Notes under the pieces: generated by a model
The model's database searches: none
The model's input: the letters and a program-made list of their open reading frames with translations, nothing else
What the model was told of the DNA's origin: nothing
Origin: DASYYE01 sp035946955
GTDB lineage: Bacteria; Actinomycetota; Actinomycetes; Streptosporangiales; Streptosporangiaceae
Direction of reading: 5' to 3'
Assembly (NCBI GenBank): GCA_035946955.1
Contig: DASYYE010000004.1
Span: 1-16,508 of the forward strand
Length of the DNA stretch: 16,508 nucleotides
Shown: positions 1-5,793 of the stretch, piece after piece
How the letters are laid out: each line of letters starts with the position of its first letter
Position numbering within the stretch: position 1 is the first letter of the stretch
Translations under genes and position numbers: made by a program

Positions 1-1421
1 GGCACCATCACGACCGCGATCACGGCAGCCAGCAGCCGTGAGTCGTTGTTGCGTGAGGAGACCACGGAGCCCGACCCGATCCACCCGCAGGCGAAGAACA
101 CAACCACCCAGCTGATGACGGAGAGCTTGGCGTAGTCGAAGATCCCCGCCGAGGCTGGGATCCGCCCGGTCATGCGCAGGTACCACCCGGCCACTGAGCA
201 CAACAGGGCGGTCAGGCCCACCACGTACTTGCTGATTATCAGCAACGCCGCCCGCCACGACACCACACTGCGGTGGCGGATCGCGTGGATGTCACCCCAC
301 AGCCACCGCCGGCGCTGCACCAGATAATCGCGCAGGCTCCACGGAGAAGTTACTTCGGCGTACTCATAAAACCAGCCCCAGGTCAGGCGCATTTCGGCTG
401 CACGGTGCCCGAAGACGAGGTCTTCTGATGCGGTCACCGGCCAGTTCCAGGTGACGAGCCCTTCCGCCTCACCGGTCACCGTGAGCCCTTCCCCGTGGAC
501 ATGCAATGGGTAACGCAGGATTCCTTGGAATACCGAGCAGTACACCAGGCATGCGTGGGTGCGGAAATCGTCGGCGTGGCTGATGAGGAAATGCCACGGC
601 GGCCAGGTCGCATACGAAGTCCGTGGGGTGACGATACCCTCGCAGATGTCGTAGTCGGCCGCGAACGCCTTCGTGATGTATCCCTCGGTGAGGGTCACGT
701 CGTCGTCATTGAAGAGGATCTTGACGTCGTCACGGTCCAGGCCGAGGTGCTGACGGGCGAGCCGCGAGTACTCCAGCGCCCGTGCCTTCTTCCTGGACCG
801 TACGTGGAAGTCCACGGGTACCACCAGCACCAGGTCGGCCAGTGCGTAGTCGGCCGGATGGCCCGGCTCGGTCACCACCCACAGTTCGTAGTCCATGGGC
901 AGGCTGTAGTCGCGGATCTGCTTGAGGATCTCGGTGACGCGACCGGGTTCCCGCCCTGCCGTGGTGACCTGGATGATGAGTTTGGTGAACCGCCCGGGGG
1001 GTGCCTCCCGAAACCTCACCCGGTGGTGTGCCAGCCCGAGCCCGAGCAGCCCCAACTCGGCCAGTGGCAGCATCCACACCGCATAGATCAGATAGCGGAC
1101 AGGCGACTGGGTGACCGCCGCCACCACCACCGCGCTGACGCCCGCGAGCAGTACCACGCCCACGGCTATCTGCAGTGCCCAGTGTCGGCCAGGCAGGCCG
1201 TGCCGCGACGTCCTGCGGTGCCGGGGGCCGGCTACGTATTCCCTCGGATATTTACCAGCACCGCCTCTGGCAAATTCACTAGTGGGTGCCGTGGGCAGCA
1301 GGATGGTCACTGGCGGCCTGGGGCGTGCCAGTGAAAGAAACTGTGCGGAAGCCTCTTGTGAGTGAGCTGCTGGACGCATTCCTTTGGCCAGTGCCGAGGG
1401 GGGGCTGCTCTGCACACTCAT
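1..1421 (-). CDS. Membrane glycosyltransferase family 2 (processive type), C-terminus cut by window edge
   Basis: This is the N-terminal 473 residues of a membrane GT2 enzyme; the stop codon lies beyond the window. In order: a basic cytosolic tail (about 1-80), two membrane segments (about 82-104 and 110-132), a GT-A domain from about 147, then further membrane segments (about 390-412, 432-448 and one at the edge). Signature residues are visible: NDDD at 238-241 (metal/nucleotide-sugar DxD), SED at 332-334 (catalytic acid region) and QRRRW at 369-373, the Q-x-x-R-W signature of cellulose/hyaluronan synthase-like enzymes. It should transfer sugar from a nucleotide-sugar to a membrane-associated acceptor or growing chain; the sugar is unknown. 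I chose ATG 1421 because GAGAGGCGGG lies just upstream; in-frame ATG 1379 and GTG 1310 are alternatives. The family is secure, the substrate is not. Confidence 0.85.
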   Translation of the reverse strand, partial: MSVQSSPPSALAKGMRPAAHSQEASAQFLSLARPRPPVTILLPTAPTSEFARGGAGKYPREYVAGPRHRRTSRHGLPGRHWALQIAVGVVLLAGVSAVVVAAVTQSPVRYLIYAVWMLPLAELGLLGLGLAHHRVRFREAPPGRFTKLIIQVTTAGREPGRVTEILKQIRDYSLPMDYELWVVTEPGHPADYALADLVLVVPVDFHVRSRKKARALEYSRLARQHLGLDRDDVKILFNDDDVTLTEGYITKAFAADYDICEGIVTPRTSYATWPPWHFLISHADDFRTHACLVYCSVFQGILRYPLHVHGEGLTVTGEAEGLVTWNWPVTASEDLVFGHRAAEMRLTWGWFYEYAEVTSPWSLRDYLVQRRRWLWGDIHAIRHRSVVSWRAALLIISKYVVGLTALLCSVAGWYLRMTGRIPASAGIFDYAKLSVISWVVVFFACGWIGSGSVVSSRNNDSRLLAAVIAVVMV

Positions 1422-1922
1422 GAGCCCGCCTCTCAATCCAGGGCCTTCCGGCTGGCAATTCGCAATCGAACAGGCAGCCGGAGTCCTTTTTGGCCTGGTA
1501 TGGCATCATAGTTCCTAAGCTGGGAGTGTACTTCCGGGCATCTCACTGGATGAAATGATTGCCTGATTACTGGCGCATCGCCAAAGGACCGGCCTGGGCG
1601 GCCCCTCGGTCGGCCCAGGCCGGTCAGCGGTTCCCGGTGTCTGGCGTCAGCCCTCAGCGGTGCTTGAAGTAACTGACGGTGACCACCGCGACCTGATCCA
1701 GGCAGGCAGCCACACGATCACCGCCGCCGACCCCTACCCGCCGACCTCAGTGACGCCCTCGACCTCATCCACCGCCCAGCGGGTGCGCACCTGCGTTTCA
1801 GTGACGGAGTATTGGCGCGGATCGGGAGCAAAGTGCTCCACGAGTTGGCTTGGACTACCTGTGCGTGGGGTGGGGGTCACCGGGAGCATGGGTGTGCTCG
1901 GTGGCCGGCTGGGGATTGAAGG
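1422..1922. other. Intergenic region without a convincing gene
   Basis: About 500 bp lie between the glycosyltransferase start and the hydrolase stop. The part next to the glycosyltransferase (about 1450-1570) is visibly lower in GC and should hold its promoter; a TATGAT at 1504-1509 on the minus strand is a possible -10 box, but I see no good -35 partner. A strong hairpin sits at 1587-1625. A 51-codon minus-strand frame (1889-1734) has no ribosome binding site and I do not recognise it; it could be a decayed gene end or chance. Confidence 0.5.
1587..1625 (-). terminator. Hairpin, probable terminator of the hydrolase operon
   Basis: A perfect 13-bp inverted repeat (gaccggcctgggc at 1587-1599, gcccaggccggtc at 1613-1625) encloses a 13-nt loop. 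It lies about 300 bp beyond the hydrolase stop codon and upstream of the glycosyltransferase gene, as expected for a transcription stop. Only a short TTT follows on the minus strand, so it is the U-tract-poor type common in actinobacteria. Direction is inferred from gene order. Confidence 0.5.
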
Positions 1923-2813
1923 TCATGGCTGGGCGAAGAAGGGGCGGATTTCCTGCGCGACGATCCCTGGCTTGCCGCCGCGGTTGGTGTTGCTGACGTC
2001 GCTGGAGCCGCCGTGGTCGAGGCCGGGGAACTCGACACGCCGGTTGTGCGGGAGGGTCTGGGCCAGGGCGCTGAGGGCGGGCTTGAGAAAGGGCAGGCCC
2101 TTGCTGCCGCCGAGGAGGAGGACGTCGGCGGTGACGGCGTGGAAGATGTCGATGGCGCCGGCCATCTCGGCGAGCAGTATCCCCTCGTAGTGCAGGGTCG
2201 GGGCGAGTTTGCGCATGGTGACGGTGTCACTGGTGGCCTTTTTGTCCTCGCTGTTCATGGCCAGGTTGGTGAGGGCTGCCAGAACGCGGCGCGGCATGAA
2301 CTTGAAGGCCGGTGGGGTCAAGTCTAGTCCGTACATGCTGGTGATCAGCGCGGCCCCAACCTTGCCCTGAGCCATCTCCTGGTCGAAGCGACTCAGCCAT
2401 CCGGTATACCGGGTTACGTCGTCCATCAGCAGCGCGGGCTCGTACACGGCGACCTTGCGGATGACCGGCAGGGTGCGTGCGGCCTCGAGGGCAACCAGCC
2501 CGCTGGCGCTGACCCCGAAGACCATCTGCGCGCCTGACTCGGCCAGGACGGCCTCTAGATCCTCAACTTCGGTGCGGATGCTGTAGCCGGGGCTGTACGG
2601 GCCTGACATGCCGCGGCCGCGCCGGTCGGGCAGGTAGACGGTGAACGTGTCGGCCAGCATGAGGGCGAGTTGGGTGTGGCTGCGGGCTGATTCCATGCTG
2701 CCGTGCAGGATCACTACGGCCGGGCCCTGGCCGAGCCGCAGGTAGCCGATGCGCGTGCCGTCCCTGGAGATGACGGAGCCGGCAGTTATCTCGGCGGTCT
2801 TGGTGGTGTTCAT
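1923..2813 (-). CDS. Alpha/beta-fold hydrolase
   Basis: A 296-residue cytosolic alpha/beta hydrolase, normal length for the superfamily. The N-terminal strands lead into the oxyanion-hole turn HGS at 37-39. PDRRGRGMS at 62-70 is the typical D-x-R-G-x-G-x-S block. The nucleophile elbow is GVSASG at 100-105 with Ser102 as the likely nucleophile, and DHG at 266-268 supplies the likely catalytic His267. The usual acid after strand 7 is not where expected: the sequence reads LLLGGSKGLPF (232-242). A similar GG-S-x-P form occurs in a known hydrolase subgroup where another residue supplies the acid. ATG 2813 has GAAGGAGA seven bases upstream and lies one base past the PadR stop, so the two are translationally coupled. 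A longer frame from 2918 only overlaps PadR. Substrate unknown; it may detoxify or modify a compound sensed by the regulator (inference). Confidence 0.88.
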   Translation of the reverse strand: MNTTKTAEITAGSVISRDGTRIGYLRLGQGPAVVILHGSMESARSHTQLALMLADTFTVYLPDRRGRGMSGPYSPGYSIRTEVEDLEAVLAESGAQMVFGVSASGLVALEAARTLPVIRKVAVYEPALLMDDVTRYTGWLSRFDQEMAQGKVGAALITSMYGLDLTPPAFKFMPRRVLAALTNLAMNSEDKKATSDTVTMRKLAPTLHYEGILLAEMAGAIDIFHAVTADVLLLGGSKGLPFLKPALSALAQTLPHNRRVEFPGLDHGGSSDVSNTNRGGKPGIVAQEIRPFFAQP

Positions 2814-2814
2814 G

Positions 2815-3435
2815 TCATTCTCCTTCAGGGGCGGGGGGGTTCTCACCGTGGAAGCCGGCCCACGGGCCGGTCCAGTCGGTGGCAGGGTCGGTGATGCGCT
2901 GGATGAGGCGGCCAACAAAGGCTGACTCGGCGTCCAGGAGGGTGAGCCGGTACTCCTCCTCGATCAGGAAGAGCCCAGGCACCCCGTTGGCCAGTGAGGT
3001 GTCAATCAGTCCGCGGGTCTCGGCCTGCTGCTGGGCCAGGTATGTGAGCCGCAGGCGCAGCAGGCCGGGAACCTGGCTGGGAGGCAGCGCCGCGATCAGC
3101 GACAGTGCGGTCACGAAGGCCGGATATTCGTGCCGTGGCTGCTCGATCAGCTCGCGAAGCCAGCCTCGCAACTCGTCGCGGCCAGCGTCGGTGAGGGTGT
3201 AGACAGTGCGTTCGGGACGCTGGCCGTGGCGGCTGGTCTCCTGCTCGGTGATGAACCCGGCTTTGGCCAACTGCCCCACGACCATATACAGCGATCCGTG
3301 GTTGAACTTGATGCTGCGGTCGTCGCCGTGCTCGCGCAGCGTGCGGCCCAGTTCGTAGGGGTGCATGGGCTGCTGGGTCAGGTACGACAGCACCGCCAAG
3401 GCAAGCAGGTTGTCGACCTTGCGCTTGCTGGCCAT
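2815..3435 (-). CDS. PadR-family transcriptional regulator
   Basis: A 206-residue regulator with PadR architecture. The N-terminal winged helix occupies about 8-90: LLALAVLSYL and HPYELGRTLREHG, then the recognition region with GSLYMVVGQLAKAGFI and the wing ending in RTVYTLTDAGR. The C-terminal half (about 95-195) is the helical dimerisation domain of the longer PadR subfamily. These proteins usually repress their own operon and release DNA when a small molecule, often a phenolic or drug, binds. ATG 3435 has GGGAGAGGA upstream. It is the middle gene of an operon: a conserved small protein precedes it by 63 bp and the hydrolase follows after 1 bp. A hairpin sits in the upstream spacer. Its likely target is the palindromic operator at 4033-4052 (inference). 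Confidence 0.93.
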   Translation of the reverse strand: MASKRKVDNLLALAVLSYLTQQPMHPYELGRTLREHGDDRSIKFNHGSLYMVVGQLAKAGFITEQETSRHGQRPERTVYTLTDAGRDELRGWLRELIEQPRHEYPAFVTALSLIAALPPSQVPGLLRLRLTYLAQQQAETRGLIDTSLANGVPGLFLIEEEYRLTLLDAESAFVGRLIQRITDPATDWTGPWAGFHGENPPAPEGE

Positions 3436-3450
3436 TGATGATCCTCTCCC

Positions 3451-3480
3451 GCGCGTGCCACGCTCGGAGGTGGCACGCGC
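3451..3480 (-). other. Intercistronic hairpin directly before the PadR ribosome binding site
   Basis: An 11-bp perfect inverted repeat (gcgcgtgccac at 3451-3461, gtggcacgcgc at 3470-3480) with an 8-nt loop fills most of the 63-bp gap between the conserved small gene and padR. The stem ends immediately before the GGGAGAGGA ribosome binding site. There is no U-tract. It could be a partial terminator, an mRNA-stabilising or processing stem, or both; the sequence does not decide. Confidence 0.6.
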
Positions 3481-3498
3481 CGTCGGTCGTGTTCGGTG

Positions 3499-3972
3499 TC
3501 AGGCGCCGCGCGCCTGGTCGTCCAGGGCCGACGTGCCGCCGTCGGTGTGGGCACGGCGGGCGTCGGCGAGGTAGTGCCGCGAGGCCATCGCCGATAGCCG
3601 GGCGATCCCGCTGCTTTGGACCCGGACCTCGCCCCGGCGGACCTGCCCGCTAAGGCGGATCCGGCGGCCACAGCCGGACGGGTTGTGGTGGTAGGTCTGC
3701 TTGACCTTCCCCCGGCCGGTCCAGGCCAGGTCCCACTGGTCGATGACCGTCTCCTCGGCCACCAGCAGCTTGACCGTCGCATGGTCCAGGTCCAGGTGCA
3801 GTTCGATGTCACCGTCAGGGATCTGCGGCGACCGCAGGTCGATGACAACCCCGCCGTGACGGGCACGGACCTCAAAGGCGCGGGCGGTGGTCCAGTTGCC
3901 CAGCCGCTTCTGCGAGCCGTGGTCGGCGTGGATCTGGACCGGGCTGACGGTGGCGCTGATCAGCGTGTTCAT
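3499..3972 (-). CDS. Conserved hypothetical protein, first gene of the PadR/hydrolase operon
   Basis: A 157-residue soluble protein with no signal peptide or membrane segment. The central part (about 15-130) is rich in alternating beta strands: GSQKRLGNWT, then RARHGGVVIDLR, IELHLDLDHATVKLLV, DQWDLAWTGRGKVKQ, RIRLSGQVRRGEVRV. It resembles small actinobacterial proteins with a LiaF-like beta fold, often found near regulators; I recall this by pattern only and assign no function. The last 25 residues look disordered. I chose ATG 3972, with GGAAGGA eight bases upstream, over the upstream ATG 4047, because 4047 lies within the promoter -35 box. It is the promoter-proximal gene, so its expression should be under the same operator as padR. 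Confidence 0.75.
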   Translation of the reverse strand: MNTLISATVSPVQIHADHGSQKRLGNWTTARAFEVRARHGGVVIDLRSPQIPDGDIELHLDLDHATVKLLVAEETVIDQWDLAWTGRGKVKQTYHHNPSGCGRRIRLSGQVRRGEVRVQSSGIARLSAMASRHYLADARRAHTDGGTSALDDQARGA

Positions 3973-4018
3973 CGTGGTGTTCCTTCCGGAGGGCCAGGCT
4001 TCATTGTGTTCACCATCG

Positions 4019-4047
4019 ATTATCCATAACTGAATAGTTAGTGTCAA
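4019..4047 (-). promoter_or_regulatory. Near-consensus sigma-70 type promoter of the PadR/hydrolase operon
   Basis: On the minus strand the -35 box is a perfect TTGACA (4047-4042) and the -10 box is GATAAT (4024-4019), separated by exactly 17 nt. Transcription should start near 4012, giving a leader of about 40 nt before the ribosome binding site and ATG at 3972. Such a strong housekeeping-type promoter is unusual for actinobacteria and suits a gene set held off by a repressor. Confidence 0.75.
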
Positions 4048-4052
4048 CTATT
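4033..4052. promoter_or_regulatory. Palindromic operator overlapping the -35 box
   Basis: AATAGTT (4033-4039) and AACTATT (4046-4052) form a perfect 7-bp inverted repeat around a 6-nt spacer. The TTGACA box lies inside it, so a bound dimer would block RNA polymerase. The obvious candidate ligand is the PadR protein encoded in the same operon, as autoregulation is typical of that family. The half-sites are not the ATGT/ACAT of the classical PadR box, so binding is inferred. Confidence 0.65.
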
Positions 4053-4343
4053 TGATGCAGGCCGGAGCTCGTGAGCGGTGGAGCAGGCACAGCGCGTGCA
4101 TGTCAGGCGCGCCGTGCCTGGCGGCCAGCAACATCTACGCCCCTACGGCGAGTGGCTGCGGCCAGGCCCCGGCCACCATCAAGGCCGGGTTCAACCCTTG
4201 GGGTATCGGGTCGACCAGCCCACCGGCACCATCCACACCGCCAACACCGCCACGGCGAGCAGGCCTAGAGTCCCAGCTGAGAATCGCGCGGCGCCCTCTT
4301 CACACGCCACGCCGCAGGACGTGACGCTGCTCCCCTCTCCCGG

Positions 4344-4384
4344 TGCTCCCTGTGCTCCCGCTCCTAGCGGGAGCACAGGGAGCA
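4344..4384. terminator. Perfect 19-bp hairpin, probable terminator behind the dehydrogenase gene
   Basis: tgctccctgtgctcccgct (4344-4362) is followed by the loop CCT and its exact complement (4366-4384). It lies about 107 bp past the stop of the minus-strand dehydrogenase gene and before the promoter of the PadR operon. There is no U-tract, but the stem is symmetric, GC-rich and free of mismatches, so it could stop transcription in either direction. Confidence 0.65.
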
Positions 4385-4490
4385 GCGATGCGCGCTGGAT
4401 AGTGCAGAAGTGGCGTCAACTCAGGTAAACGGGTGCCGCCAACCTGGGGGGCCTCGTGTTACGCAGGTCAGACCACGGTCAGAACGATGG

Positions 4491-5333
4491 CTAACTGCTG
4501 GTCTGGGCTGTCGACCGGCGGATTTGTACGGCTGAGTGAGAGGCCTGGCGGCGCTGCAGTCCGCGTGGCATCAGCGGCAGCATCGCCATTGCGGTCCGGT
4601 AGGCCCGGCCCGGGAATACCAGTGCCGCGCCGCGCTCGAACCCGGCTACCGCCTGCCGTGCGCACTCGGCGGCGGTGATCCGCAGGAACTGCGGCGGCCC
4701 GCCCGCCATCCCGCCCACGGTTCCGGCGACCTGGTCGAACTCGCTGTCTACCGGGCCGGGGCACACCTGGGTGACGACCACACCGGTGCCCGCCAGGTCA
4801 GCCCGCAGCGCTTCACTGAACCCGTCGATGAAATGCTTGCTGCCGCAGTAGGCGGCGCTGGCCGGCAGGACCGTCAGCCCAGCACCTGATCCGATGTTGA
4901 GCACCCCGCCGCTCCCGCGGGCGGCCATCGGGGGGACCAGCGCTGCGGTCAGGTGCGCGACCGCGAGCACGTTGGTGGCCAGCACCTGCCGGGTGCGCTG
5001 CCAGTCCGCCCGGTCGAACAACACCTGGTCACCCACGCCGGCGTTGTTCACCAGGATGTCCACCGTCCCGGCCTGCTGCCCCACCGCGCCGATCAGGCGG
5101 TCCACGTCAGCGTCATCGGACAGGTCGGCGCCCAGCACCACCACTTGCAGCTGCGGGTGCCCGCCGGCCAGGCTGGCGCGCAGCTGCTCCAGCCGCCCGG
5201 TGCGGCGGGCGACCAGCACCAAGGTCTTGGCCCGGGCTGCGAGCTGCACCGCGAGCTCCCGGCCGATGCCCGAGGAGGCACCGGTCACCAATACGGTGCC
5301 GCCATCGACCGGCGGGCGCGCGACCGTACTCAC
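4491..5333 (-). CDS. Short-chain dehydrogenase/reductase (SDR)
   Basis: A 280-residue classical SDR with a Rossmann fold, expected to be a cytosolic NAD(P)(H)-dependent oxidoreductase. Visible motifs: TGASSGIG at 17-24 (cofactor loop), ARR at 42-44 after the second strand (arginines here favour NADPH), NNAG at 96-99, Asn121, Ser149, and the catalytic Tyr162 and Lys166 in YCGSK. PG at 192-193 is the usual turn after strand 6. The C-terminal region (about 200-280) carries a hydrophobic stretch and basic tail as in DltE/YqjQ-like members acting on ketones, lipids or sugars; the substrate is not predictable. I chose GTG 5333 because GGGAGG sits six bases upstream; the longer frame from 5414 has no such signal. 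That ribosome binding site can pair with an upstream complement. The gene appears monocistronic. Confidence 0.92.
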   Translation of the reverse strand: MSTVARPPVDGGTVLVTGASSGIGRELAVQLAARAKTLVLVARRTGRLEQLRASLAGGHPQLQVVVLGADLSDDADVDRLIGAVGQQAGTVDILVNNAGVGDQVLFDRADWQRTRQVLATNVLAVAHLTAALVPPMAARGSGGVLNIGSGAGLTVLPASAAYCGSKHFIDGFSEALRADLAGTGVVVTQVCPGPVDSEFDQVAGTVGGMAGGPPQFLRITAAECARQAVAGFERGAALVFPGRAYRTAMAMLPLMPRGLQRRQASHSAVQIRRSTAQTSS

Positions 5334-5793
5334 AGCAAACCTCCCGGGTTGAGGATGAGCAGCCGAAGAGCCCGGGAGCCGCAGCCCCAAGATGGCTCGC
5401 GCAACGAGGCACAAGAACCAGCCCAGACCGCGGCTGGCCCCTCAGCCGCGCCTACCACCCTGCCCCGCTGGCAGCGGCTAAACGCCCCCGGGCCCGCAAG
5501 TCCGGGCAGGACAGCTCCTCGAGGGTCAGCTAGACCTTGTCCGCCCGAACCAGACCATGCAGTTCGCCCTCACCACAATGTCCAGGGGCCTGGCCACCGG
5601 CCCGTCCGGCCCCGGGTGAGCGTCGCTGCGCATCGGCCCTATCGCCCGTGACGGGGACGGTCAGTGGGGGCGCGTGGACGGCTACCAGTTTCCCCGGAGG
5701 ACACGGCCGCCCGGCGGCTGTTGGGATGCAGGGCCGAAGGGCTGCCGCTGCCCCGACCTACGGCCCTGCCCGCAGGCAGGCAGAACCTTGACA
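5334..5793. other. Divergent intergenic region between SDR and ATPase genes
   Basis: This 460-bp stretch should hold both promoters, but I find no pair of convincing -35/-10 boxes and no metal-regulator site I can name. Besides the SDR leader hairpin it has an 8-bp stem (CGCGGCTG at 5429-5436, CAGCCGCG at 5443-5450). The ATPase frame stays open back to about 5620, but the residues encoded upstream of 5794 look non-coding (Pro/Arg/Gly/Cys-rich, no metal-binding motif). Confidence 0.5.
5341..5378 (-). promoter_or_regulatory. Possible ribosome-binding-site hairpin of the SDR mRNA
   Basis: CTCCCGGG at 5341-5348 and CCCGGGAG at 5371-5378 are complementary across a 22-nt loop. In the SDR transcript the 3' arm contains most of the GGGAGG ribosome binding site, so folding would hide it. 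The CCCGGG core is self-complementary, which raises the chance of coincidence. Confidence 0.35.

Larger units (their letters stand above)
3973..4490. other. Intergenic region: promoter, unassigned DNA and a large hairpin
   Basis: Apart from the promoter/operator (4019-4052) and the hairpin (4344-4384), about 270 bp (4055-4325) remain unexplained. Several short frames are open in it, none with a good ribosome binding site. A 61-codon minus-strand frame (4376-4191) has a hydrophobic end but starts inside the hairpin. No protein family is recognisable; it may be a decayed gene or long untranslated DNA. Confidence 0.5.

Noticed and set aside
495..1334. A 279-codon plus-strand frame opposite the glycosyltransferase
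   Set aside because: The minus strand encodes a clear GT2 protein with all motifs here; this frame is its shadow.
5674..5793. A 40-residue extension of the ATPase containing three Cys, considered as a metal-binding domain
   Set aside because: The Cys spacing does not match CxxC heavy-metal domains and the composition looks non-coding.
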